Positions 16,276 to 22,970 of a DNA stretch of 36,100 nucleotides are shown in pieces. Positions within the stretch are counted from its first letter, which is position 1. Every line of letters starts with the position of its first letter. Origin of the DNA: a virus. The stretch lies in the IMG/VR virus record IMGVR_UViG_3300005511_000043, positions 1 through 36,100 of that record; one strand, written 5' to 3'. A program made the position numbers and the translations under genes. The notes beneath the pieces were generated by a model. That model made no database searches, had not been told where the DNA came from, and was given only the letters and a program-made list of their open reading frames with translations.

Positions 16276-16464
16276 CTACGGCCAAAGCTCCTCGCTTAGG
16301 CGGCGCCTGTTCTCGTTTAGAAAGACCGTGATGCACTTGAGATCGGAGGCTTCACAGAAGAACAGCTCGCGCTCTCTAATGGGTAGTATGATCGGGCGCA
16401 CCGGCGAGGGGGAGACGAGCGACCTGCGGCATTGCTCACAGGTTATCTCAACCGTCTTTGGCAC
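16276..16464 (-). CDS. Small protein with a Cys pair, unknown
   Basis: A GTG at 16464 with GGAAGG 7 nt upstream is chosen; an earlier TTG in frame abuts the preceding gene's stop but has a poorer site. The 62-residue protein begins VPKTVEITCEQCRRSL and contains a lone further pair of cysteines (FFCEASDLKC), so it could bind one zinc ion as a small zinc ribbon. It ends ENRRRLSEELWP. The 157 bp downstream of it, before the terminase small subunit, contain no recognisable gene. No family is recognised. Confidence 0.55.
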   Translation of the reverse strand: MPKTVEITCEQCRRSLVSPSPVRPIILPIRERELFFCEASDLKCITVFLNENRRRLSEELWP

Positions 16465-16479
16465 GGGGTTTCCTTCCAA

Positions 16480-17109
16480 TTACCGACGGGTCGCCATCGC
16501 CCGCGCCATGCGTGTGGGGAAGCTGCGCCTCACCTCCTCGAGCACCACGCGGTTGAAGTCCTCGATGAAGGGAACGTCCTTCTTCATCTGAGCAGCGCGC
16601 TTGAGCGTGAAAAGCAACTGCACGCGGCGCTTGTCCGTTGGCGCTGACGATCTGCGCTTCGCCTTCCCTGCCCCCTTTGGCTGCCAGCCCACGCGCTGGA
16701 AGATGGCGTCGCCTTTGCGGAAGGTGTTCGGGGCTGATGCGGGGCGGAGCCGGCGAGGCACTCCCTTGGCGCCGCGCTGTCCCTTCACTGCGGTGCTGGG
16801 GATGGCGAGGTTGCCGCGTGCTGTCTTGGTCCCGCCCTTGGCGTGGAGTTTGAGATGGCCGCGGCCAAGGCGGTCGATGATGGCGCCGCGGAGCTGCGTC
16901 TTGTTCGCCTTCTCTACGTTTAGGGCGGCGCGGATGAAGCTCGGGTTCCGGACCGTGATCGAATTCGGCCAGGTCTGGTTGATCAGATGATCACGCGCTT
17001 TGAAGAGCGCGTCGTTCAGGGCGCCCGCCAAAGCGAATGGCACCTGATCGATTGCACCTCCGATGGTCCTGGCCTTCCGCTCGAACTCACTGAGGTCGAG
17101 CTGTAGCAT
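16480..17109 (-). CDS. Tail completion protein (lambda gpZ-like, tentative)
   Basis: The 209-residue protein is rich in Lys and Arg. It starts LDLSEFERKARTIGGAIDQVPFALAGALNDALFKARDHL, followed by SFIRAALNVEKANKTQLRGAIID and a long basic stretch. This layout (helical ALN-A-F-x-AR start, then an SFIR-ALNV segment) resembles lambda minor tail protein Z, which acts late at the tail-head end. The C-terminal part, with RAAQMKKDVPFIEDFNRVVLEEVRRSF, also fits that family. In lambda the Z gene lies among the tail genes; here it sits upstream of the terminase, so the location is unusual. No clear Shine-Dalgarno sequence is seen; translation may couple to the gene 3 nt upstream. Confidence 0.6.
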   Translation of the reverse strand: MLQLDLSEFERKARTIGGAIDQVPFALAGALNDALFKARDHLINQTWPNSITVRNPSFIRAALNVEKANKTQLRGAIIDRLGRGHLKLHAKGGTKTARGNLAIPSTAVKGQRGAKGVPRRLRPASAPNTFRKGDAIFQRVGWQPKGAGKAKRRSSAPTDKRRVQLLFTLKRAAQMKKDVPFIEDFNRVVLEEVRRSFPTRMARAMATRR

Positions 17110-17112
17110 GCG

Positions 17113-18318
17113 TTAGAAGTCCTTCTTCGGCGCAGCCGCCTCTGGAGCGACCTCTTGAAATGCCGCCATCAAAAACGTCAGCGAGTACTGGCATGAGGCG
17201 CGGTCTGGTACGACGTTGATGCTCGTCGCCGCCTCCGCCCAGGCCTGGTCGGTATTGATCGATGGGTCGATCTTTCGGACGCGATCTTCGATGATCTTGA
17301 TTGCGTTACGGGCACGTGTGAATTCGGACTCTGAGATGAAAATGTCGACGTACCCGGTCCGGTAATCAAAGCACCGCTTAACGTAGCCGTACTGAGAGTA
17401 CAGCTTCTTGAGGACATTGACGGGTCGGCGCTCTTCACGCTGCCGCTCTTCCTCCGCTCGTTGGGCTTCGGCCCGTTTGCGCTCTGCTTCCTCTTGTACC
17501 AACCTCCGCCGCTCTTCCTCCGCCCGCTGCGCCTCTGCGCGACGCAGCTCCGCAATGCGGAGTTCTTCAGCCCTCCGCTGATCAGCCGCGCGCTGCTCCT
17601 CAGCTCTGCGCTGCTCGGCTTCCACGCGCAAGCGCTCTGCTTCAACCCGCTGCCGCTCCATCTCTTGACGCTGGAGTTCCAGCTGAGCAGCGATTTGTCG
17701 GGCTTCCGCTACGACCGGGCGAAGCGTTGGGAAGCACGCTTCGAGCCCGGCCTGGGGAAGCCTGCGGAATTCCTCCAGGACCGGGCCGGCCATGGCATGG
17801 CGCGCTTGGCGAAGCCGTGCCTCCATTCGCCGAGTGAAGGCTGCGAGGAGGTCCAACTCTGTTTTAGGGTTGCGCTGCAGATCATCGCGTTCGGCCATTG
17901 CGATATCGCGGCCGGCGTCTTGAACCTCGTAAATCTCAAGCATGTCCGGGCAGCGCATCGGCTTGCTGACCGTTACCGTCAACCCGCCCGGCGCGTTCAT
18001 CCGAACGCGAGCCGCCCGCGGAAAGTCGGCGAAATATGGTCCATCGACGAAGGAGCGACCGGTTCCAGCGCCATAAAGACGATCGTGTTCGCTCGCTAGA
18101 AGAAGACCTTCTGCACGGCATTGCCCCCCAAAGGCTCTTCGCGCCGCTTCTCGGATCTGGTCATCGCTAGCGGTGGGCAGCACGCCCTGGCTGGCAATAA
18201 CCCGGCTGGCACAATCGGTGGCTGCGCGAACCGTGGGAGCGAACAGTTTCCGCGATTGATCCTGAGCATTGGCCGCGCTGGCCAAGACACACACTACAAA
18301 TGCAACCGACAGACGCAT
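17113..18318 (-). CDS. Secreted coiled-coil protein, unknown
   Basis: The start at 18318 has GAGGG 5 nt upstream and gives 401 residues. An in-frame extension upstream is out of keeping, because a signal peptide begins exactly here: MRLSVAFVVCVLASAANA then QDQS, with an A-N-A cleavage site near residue 18. Residues about 205-310 form a long charged coiled coil full of RAEEERR- and RVEAERL-type repeats. The rest is mixed, with several cysteines (for example FGGQCRAEG, PMRCPDM, KRCFDYR). Phage virion operons rarely encode such a protein, so it is probably an acquired envelope protein. Codons run directly into the gpZ-like gene with a 3 nt gap, so the two are co-transcribed. Confidence 0.75.
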   Translation of the reverse strand: MRLSVAFVVCVLASAANAQDQSRKLFAPTVRAATDCASRVIASQGVLPTASDDQIREAARRAFGGQCRAEGLLLASEHDRLYGAGTGRSFVDGPYFADFPRAARVRMNAPGGLTVTVSKPMRCPDMLEIYEVQDAGRDIAMAERDDLQRNPKTELDLLAAFTRRMEARLRQARHAMAGPVLEEFRRLPQAGLEACFPTLRPVVAEARQIAAQLELQRQEMERQRVEAERLRVEAEQRRAEEQRAADQRRAEELRIAELRRAEAQRAEEERRRLVQEEAERKRAEAQRAEEERQREERRPVNVLKKLYSQYGYVKRCFDYRTGYVDIFISESEFTRARNAIKIIEDRVRKIDPSINTDQAWAEAATSINVVPDRASCQYSLTFLMAAFQEVAPEAAAPKKDF

Positions 18319-18471
18319 GATCGCCCTCTCCCCTCGCGACGCTATACTCGATGGGCGGCAAGAATCCAGACGTCTGAAAGTCTTGTCTGTCGCTAACCTT
18401 ACTGACGCTCCAAAGCAGGAGAAATAATTCGGCGGGTATGCAACGATTGGCCGATTCCACCCGAGGTCATT
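18319..18471. other. Divergent intergenic region with probable promoters
   Basis: This 153 bp gap separates the secreted coiled-coil gene (leftward) from the DUF2441-like gene (rightward), so both need promoters here. I see no confident -35/-10 pair. CGAGG lies 8 nt before the rightward ATG as a ribosome-binding site. No copy of the repressor operator is present, so expression need not be under the phage repressor. Confidence 0.35.
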
Positions 18472-18954
18472 ATGAGCGGCGAATTCGCGTACCACTTCAA
18501 TAGCACAGGGCTAAACCCCGGCTCCGTGATCTTGCCCGGAAACTGGGGGCGGATCATCCGAAAGGCGAAGCATCTGCACAATCTGTGGACCAGGGAAACA
18601 GCCCTTGAGCAGATCCGATTGGCGGAATTCGCTTCGTGCCCATCAAGGCTTGACTGCGCCTTCTTCTTTGAGCGAGCGGACGACGCCATTGTCTATGCGC
18701 AGGCTGATTTCTCGCGCTACGTCACGATGCTGCTTTACCAAGTCAGGGTTTTGGAGCCGACCGCTGCACGGCATCATGCGGATTGGAATGCCCTTCCCGG
18801 ACCGTCAAACCCAACCGACCCGACTGCCTGCCGCGCCTATTGGAATGGCGTACCTTTGCGGCCCGAGCCAATGCGTAGAGAAACTCTGTCTATCACGCCG
18901 CTAGAGATCATCAGCGTGGTGGAAGTAGCGCCGCGTGCAGACTGGAATTGGTGA
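18472..18954 (+). CDS. DUF2441-like protein, possibly ADP-ribosyltransferase-type (accessory gene)
   Basis: This 160-residue protein matches the DUF2441 pattern as I recall it. It has YHFNSTGLNPGSVILPGNWGR near the start, then TRETALEQIRLAEFASCPSRLDCAFFF, a DDAIVYA segment, LLYQVRVLEP, and a C-terminal AYWNGVPL followed by ETLSITPLEIISVVEV. The spacing of the YH start, the R-E-x-x-x-E helix, the PSR motif and an LYxVRV strand resembles small ADP-ribosyltransferase-type folds, but no catalytic activity is shown. It is on the plus strand between virion and early operons, so it is likely an added gene. It ends 35 nt before a terminator hairpin. A role in defence or host modification is inference. 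Confidence 0.6.
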   Translation: MSGEFAYHFNSTGLNPGSVILPGNWGRIIRKAKHLHNLWTRETALEQIRLAEFASCPSRLDCAFFFERADDAIVYAQADFSRYVTMLLYQVRVLEPTAARHHADWNALPGPSNPTDPTACRAYWNGVPLRPEPMRRETLSITPLEIISVVEVAPRADWNW

Positions 18955-19264
18955 CCGCGCCGACGGCCGGCACGGCATTCTGAAACGCAAAAGCCCGACC
19001 GCAGGGGCCGGGCTCGCTGGCGGCGTCTCATCCAGTACATCCGTGGAGAGACGATTCGCCTTGTAGGATTCGTATGAATCACTTCGCAGATTGCGTCAAT
19101 CGGCAATTTTTAGAAATCCTCTGCGGACCAATCCGCCGCAGACGCAATTATCGCGCGAATTCCTTGCAGACACTGCAATTATCGGCGCCGGCGTGCCTGT
19201 GGATTTCCTGCGATGACCGGCCGCGGCTATCTCGCTAGGCTGCCCCTTCTTTGCGGGATCCGAA
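18955..19264. other. Intergenic region of 310 bp between the two accessory genes
   Basis: The region holds a minus-strand terminator (18989-19014) and then about 250 bp without a supportable gene. The second half is less GC-rich than its surroundings and has short inverted repeats such as CTGCGG with CCGCAG around 19120-19141. It probably contains the promoter of the AlbA_2 gene, which I cannot place exactly. Confidence 0.4.
18989..19014 (-). terminator. Rho-independent terminator on the minus strand
   Basis: On the minus strand a 9 bp stem (AGCCCGGCC pairing with GGTCGGGCT, one G-U pair) with a 5 nt loop is followed by TTTT. The T run is only on this side, so it acts on leftward transcripts. 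The nearest leftward genes upstream are those of the early operon that ends at 20207, so it probably ends that operon after it has crossed the AlbA_2 gene in antisense. Confidence 0.65.
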
Positions 19265-20200
19265 ATGCTGAAGTTGGAAACTAGAGACGACCTTTTCTCG
19301 CTCATTATGGAGAGCGAGCGTGAGAGCCTGACGCTTGAGTTCAAAGCCGGCGCGGCCATCGCTAACGAAAAGAAAGGCGAAATCGGCAAGGACGTGTCGG
19401 CAATGGCCAACGCCGCCGGTGGTCAGATCATCTACGGAATTAAGGAAAGGGATCACGCCGCCGCCGACTTCCAGCCGGTCGACGTCCGACGCTTCAACCA
19501 CGAGTGGCTTGAGAAAGTCATCCGAAACAACATCGCGCCGTCTGTGGAGGGCGTGACGATCAAGATGATCGAGGTGGGCCCCGAGCCCACAGACGTTGCA
19601 TACGTCGTCTCGATCCCGCAGGCGACCACCCTTGCCCCGCATCAGGCGAAGGTCGATCTCAAGTACTACCGCCGCCATAATTTCATGGCCGACCCAATGG
19701 CCGATTATGAAATTCGGGAAGCAATTAACCGAATTCGCTCGCCATCATTAGTCTGCGATTTCGCGATTTTCCGCCCCAAGGCGGAGGGCTTGATGCAAGG
19801 CTCCGAGATGTGCGGGCTTCGCGTGACGCTTAGCAATGATGCGGCTGAGCCCGCTCTATACACGTCGCTAGCGGTGTATTTCGATGAGAACCTGCAGCCT
19901 AGTTCCATCCCCCCTATATTTTCGCGCCAAGCCACTACCTTGTCGCATCCCGAAGGGCCCACTTTATGGGCCTGGAAAACAGAGCTTAGCGTTCCTAAAA
20001 ATTTTCCGATTTTCCGGGAGATATCAATGTCAGTCGGCGACTTTGTATTCACGATCCCGTCTCACTACAGCGGTTCAAGACTAGCATTCGGTTACCAGAT
20101 CGCTTGCCCTGGCTTCACTGACCGTCGCGACTTCGATTTGATCCGACGCCCGGGTCGATCATCCTTCACGATTGAGCGGCGACAGTTCGATGGGCAATAA
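19265..20200 (+). CDS. AlbA_2 (Schlafen-type) domain protein, accessory gene
   Basis: The 311-residue protein has an N-terminal AlbA_2 domain (about residues 10-125): ESERESLTLEFKAG, then EIGKDVSAMANAAGGQIIYGIKE and further VAYVVSIPQATTLAPHQAKV with YYRRHNFMADPM. This matches the E-x-L-E-F-K and A-N-x-x-G-G-x-I-x-x-G-I hallmarks. The domain is related to Schlafen proteins; many members are DNA- or RNA-binding and are found in defence and accessory loci. The C-terminal 150 residues are mostly beta-type and unknown. The gene runs against the early leftward operon, ending 6 nt before the end of that operon's last gene. Only a weak GGGATC ribosome-binding site is seen. It is probably a lysogen-expressed gene. 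Confidence 0.8.
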   Translation: MLKLETRDDLFSLIMESERESLTLEFKAGAAIANEKKGEIGKDVSAMANAAGGQIIYGIKERDHAAADFQPVDVRRFNHEWLEKVIRNNIAPSVEGVTIKMIEVGPEPTDVAYVVSIPQATTLAPHQAKVDLKYYRRHNFMADPMADYEIREAINRIRSPSLVCDFAIFRPKAEGLMQGSEMCGLRVTLSNDAAEPALYTSLAVYFDENLQPSSIPPIFSRQATTLSHPEGPTLWAWKTELSVPKNFPIFREISMSVGDFVFTIPSHYSGSRLAFGYQIACPGFTDRRDFDLIRRPGRSSFTIERRQFDGQ

Positions 20201-20206
20201 CCCGAT

Positions 20207-21373
20207 CTACGCATTATCCGCTCGCAGGACGTAATGGGCTCTGATGGCTTCCAACTCTAAGCGCCCGGCTTCTCGATAGGCCTCATCCAGAGTACTGCCC
20301 GGACGGCGAGATCGGATCCCCGACGGCGCCATGTTCCGGGCGATTGCAACCTCTTGCAGCGCCTCGTTCAGGAACTTGCTCGGTGAGCCGAGGCCCGCTG
20401 GAAGATCGAGCGTTCTGAGGGACCGGTCCAGTCTCACGACATGGTCGAGAGTGAGCCAGCGCCACTCGGCCGTGCCATCTGGTCGGAAGGCTGCGAGAAC
20501 GTGCTCCTTGATCCGAGCTTGGATTTTGATGGCGTCGATGGAGGATTCGGCAGCATCGCTGGCCCCACCCCCGTCCACGAATTCTCGTGTCGGATCGAAG
20601 CCCTTCATCCCACCGACCCCGATGCGGCCGAAAAGCACGCTGAGCCAGACGCCAGCCTGCAGGCAGTATTCCTCGATCCCGCCGGCGCTGGCCTCGGCAT
20701 GAAGAGCTGAAGCGTTCGGGTTCCAGATGCGCTCAACACCGCCTCGGAGCTTCTGCTTCATGGGCTGGAACTCGGGCTTGGTGTCCAGAGCCGCCTGCAG
20801 ATGGCGGTGCAGTCCCCGCGGTGAACCTTGTGCTGCCCAGTACAAGGCGAAGCCATCCATGCCGTGCGGAGCCTTGCTGGCGAGGTCCGCCAGCCGGTTG
20901 ATCCGCTGGGTGCTCTTCCTGACGGCTTCCAGTTTTCCCTTGGTGACGATCCGATTGATCGGACCACGCCTCTCGTTGGCGCCGATCTTCGAGTCGATCT
21001 CGTCGATGGTGAAACCACACAGGTACATGACCGAGACCTGCCAGCGCTCGACCTCTCGGAGCTTCGAGCGACGATCCTTCATTTCGAACTGGATCGAGGC
21101 GACCTCAGCCTGATAGGCGGCAGTCTGGCTAGCGTTGACGTTGGCGATCGAAGCCGCCCTCGCCTTCTGAGAGCGTTCGCGCTGAGCCTTCTTTGCCTTG
21201 GCGAGCTTGCGAGCCGTGGCAGCGCGCCGGCAACCCTTCGAGCAACCGCCCAGGCACGGCACGTTGTAGACCGATGCGCACTTCGCCTGCCGGCCAGCAA
21301 GCCGCTCTGCCCGCTTGGTCTCGATCTCGGCGCGAGCCGCAGCGACTTCCTCTGGTGTCCGATGTTTGCCCAC
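20207..21373 (-). CDS. Hypothetical early protein with N-terminal Cys/basic region
   Basis: The GTG at 21373 has a perfect AGGAGG 6 nt upstream, so it is preferred to a TTG 25 codons earlier that overlaps the HU stop. The protein is 388 residues. Residues about 1-90 are very basic and helical, with a cysteine cluster (KCASVYNVPCLGGCSKGC) that might bind metal. The rest is mixed, with a possible helix-turn-helix around CGFTIDEIDSKIGANERRGPINRI. The C-terminal half has two Trp-rich helices (GIEEYCLQAGVWLSVLFGRIGVGGM and TAEWRWLTLDHVVRLDRSLR). No family is recognised. It is the last gene of the early leftward operon, so a role in switching to late gene expression is possible but unproven. Confidence 0.75.
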   Translation of the reverse strand: MGKHRTPEEVAAARAEIETKRAERLAGRQAKCASVYNVPCLGGCSKGCRRAATARKLAKAKKAQRERSQKARAASIANVNASQTAAYQAEVASIQFEMKDRRSKLREVERWQVSVMYLCGFTIDEIDSKIGANERRGPINRIVTKGKLEAVRKSTQRINRLADLASKAPHGMDGFALYWAAQGSPRGLHRHLQAALDTKPEFQPMKQKLRGGVERIWNPNASALHAEASAGGIEEYCLQAGVWLSVLFGRIGVGGMKGFDPTREFVDGGGASDAAESSIDAIKIQARIKEHVLAAFRPDGTAEWRWLTLDHVVRLDRSLRTLDLPAGLGSPSKFLNEALQEVAIARNMAPSGIRSRRPGSTLDEAYREAGRLELEAIRAHYVLRADNA

Positions 21374-21444
21374 GGCCGCCCTCCTGATGCGACAGCGGCC
21401 GGTGACGGGATGCCACCGGCCGACGGGTAATCCTCGCGTGATCG

Positions 21445-21717
21445 TCAAGCGACGGTGTCAGCGAGATCCTTGGTGACCTTGAACTTCACGACGGTTTTCG
21501 CCGGGACCTGGATGGTCGCGCCGGTGGCGGGGCTCCGTGCCTCCCGCGCTTCGCGCTTGGCCGTCGAAAGCTTGCCGACGTTCGGCAGCGTGACGTCGTC
21601 GCCGGCCTTCAGCGCCTTGCGCAGGACGAGAGCCTGAGCGGCGAGAAAGGCTTCAGCCTCGGTCTTCTTGACGCCCGCCTCGGCAGCCAGCGCAGCGACG
21701 AATTCATTCTTGGTCAT
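21445..21717 (-). CDS. HU-family DNA-binding protein
   Basis: The 90-residue protein is a typical HU/IHF-type dimeric DNA-bending protein. It starts MTKNEFVAALAAEAGVKKTEAEAFLAAQALVLRKALKAGDDVTLPNVGKLSTAKREAREARSPATG, ends with the conserved VPAKTVVKFKVTKDLADTV, and has the usual helical N-terminus followed by beta arms; the R-N-P-x-T-G-x-x-I motif reads RSPATGATI. Phage-encoded HU proteins may help replication, recombination or packaging. It is 71 nt upstream of the hypothetical gene and part of the early leftward operon. Confidence 0.93.
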   Translation of the reverse strand: MTKNEFVAALAAEAGVKKTEAEAFLAAQALVLRKALKAGDDVTLPNVGKLSTAKREAREARSPATGATIQVPAKTVVKFKVTKDLADTVA

Positions 21718-21771
21718 GGTCTTCTCCGTTAGGGCCGCTATGGGCCGGGATATTCCGCCGATGACGGAATG

Positions 21772-22071
21772 CTAGATGGCGATGGCGCGGCGGTTGCGGC
21801 CGGTGCCGACGGCTTGGAAAACCTGAGCGGCGGGGCTAGGCGGCCGCCGATGGCGATCCTCGGCAAAATCCTTGGCCCGAGCCGCAGCCATCTCGGCTTC
21901 GATCTTCGTTTCGAAGACTTTTGCCACCGGCTTGCCGCTCTCCCGGAGCACCGCGCCCTCGACCTTCACGGTGCAGACACCGACGCCCGGCGCCTGATAC
22001 CGGCCGATCCAGCCGTTTCGCCTGGGTGACGGTTCGGCCCAGAAGTCGCGGATGAGCTTCGTGTCGGTCAT
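21772..22071 (-). CDS. Hypothetical early protein
   Basis: The 99-residue protein has no family I recognise. It begins TDTKLIRDFWAEPSPRRNGWIGRYQAPGVGVCTVKVEGAVLRESGKP, a beta-rich segment, and continues with a helical VAKVFETKIEAEMAAARAKDFA and a basic end. The ATG overlaps the stop of the replication-initiation-type gene (ATGA). It lies between replication genes and HU in an operon with overlapping starts, which supports it being translated. Confidence 0.7.
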   Translation of the reverse strand: MTDTKLIRDFWAEPSPRRNGWIGRYQAPGVGVCTVKVEGAVLRESGKPVAKVFETKIEAEMAAARAKDFAEDRHRRPPSPAAQVFQAVGTGRNRRAIAI

Positions 22072-22970
22072 GCAGCGGGCCTTTCGAGGTTAAATTCGCG
22101 GAGGATGTTTTTCGGGCAGATGGCTTGGAATCCGGGAGTTTCGGGGTGATTTCCCCAATGCCCATTCCACTCACCCGTCTCGCGCCAGCGCTTGAGCTTT
22201 CGGCGCCATTGGGCGTCTTCGTCGGCTGGGGCAGGCGCCGGCGGTGCAGCTGGAGCGAGCGACTGGGCTGGAGCCCAAGCCGGGTCGAAGCCGCGCCAGC
22301 CGCGCTCGATCATCAGATCAGCCGCTGAATTTGGGTTCTGAGATCTGGCTAGGCTCTTCGCGAGCAGCTTGGCGGCATGCGCTCCGAGCGGGGCCTTGAT
22401 GCGCTTCCGATGATCAACGATGGCCTGCGCTCGCTCGGGACTGACAACAGCCGTGAGTTCTTCCAGGACAAGCTGCCGCTCTGGCTTCGCCTTCTCGCCG
22501 GCATCGGGCGCGGCAGCGCTCCGAAGAGACGAAGTCTCTGAGGATATTTCCTTGGTTTTCCTGTCTTCTAATCTGTATCGCTCGCGTATCGGTTGCGTAT
22601 CGCCAGCCGTATCGGATGGCGTATCGCTTGGGAGACTGACTTTCTGATATTTGTCGTAATTGCAAATAGTTACGACGAGCGCGCCTGTATCGGATTGCGT
22701 CTCGATGATCGTATCGGTTTCGAGGCGCTTGAGAAATCGCTGCACCTTTCCGAGTGACCACTTCCAGCGCTCTGCCATGAAACGATAGGAGTGGGCGACT
22801 TGGCCTCGGGCCAGATCCACGACGACCGAACCAACGCGCGCCTTCCTTTGCCGATACGAGGCTTCGCCCACGAGCCAGATGAAGGCCTCCCGCTCGGTGA
22901 ACGGGTCCTTCGCGAAGCTCTCGTGATCCCAGATGCCCCGATCAACTGCAAAGACGCCGCGTTCGCTCAT
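22068..22970 (-). CDS. Replication-initiation-type protein (phage replisome organiser-like)
   Basis: The start at 22970 has GGAGG 6 nt upstream and overlaps the helicase stop in ATGA, giving 300 residues. Residues about 1-110 contain a winged-helix-like segment with the phage pattern GQVAHSYRFMAERWKWSLGKVQRFLKRLE, then TDTIIETQSDTGALVVTICNYDKYQ. Such domains bind origins and load the helicase in phage replication initiators. A Pro/Ser-rich linker follows, then a helical C-terminal part ending GGWRGFDPAW-type and a final FQAICPKNILREFN. The pairing with a DnaB-like helicase directly upstream supports this role. The exact partner and origin are not visible here. Confidence 0.7.
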   Translation of the reverse strand: MSERGVFAVDRGIWDHESFAKDPFTEREAFIWLVGEASYRQRKARVGSVVVDLARGQVAHSYRFMAERWKWSLGKVQRFLKRLETDTIIETQSDTGALVVTICNYDKYQKVSLPSDTPSDTAGDTQPIRERYRLEDRKTKEISSETSSLRSAAAPDAGEKAKPERQLVLEELTAVVSPERAQAIVDHRKRIKAPLGAHAAKLLAKSLARSQNPNSAADLMIERGWRGFDPAWAPAQSLAPAAPPAPAPADEDAQWRRKLKRWRETGEWNGHWGNHPETPGFQAICPKNILREFNLERPAA

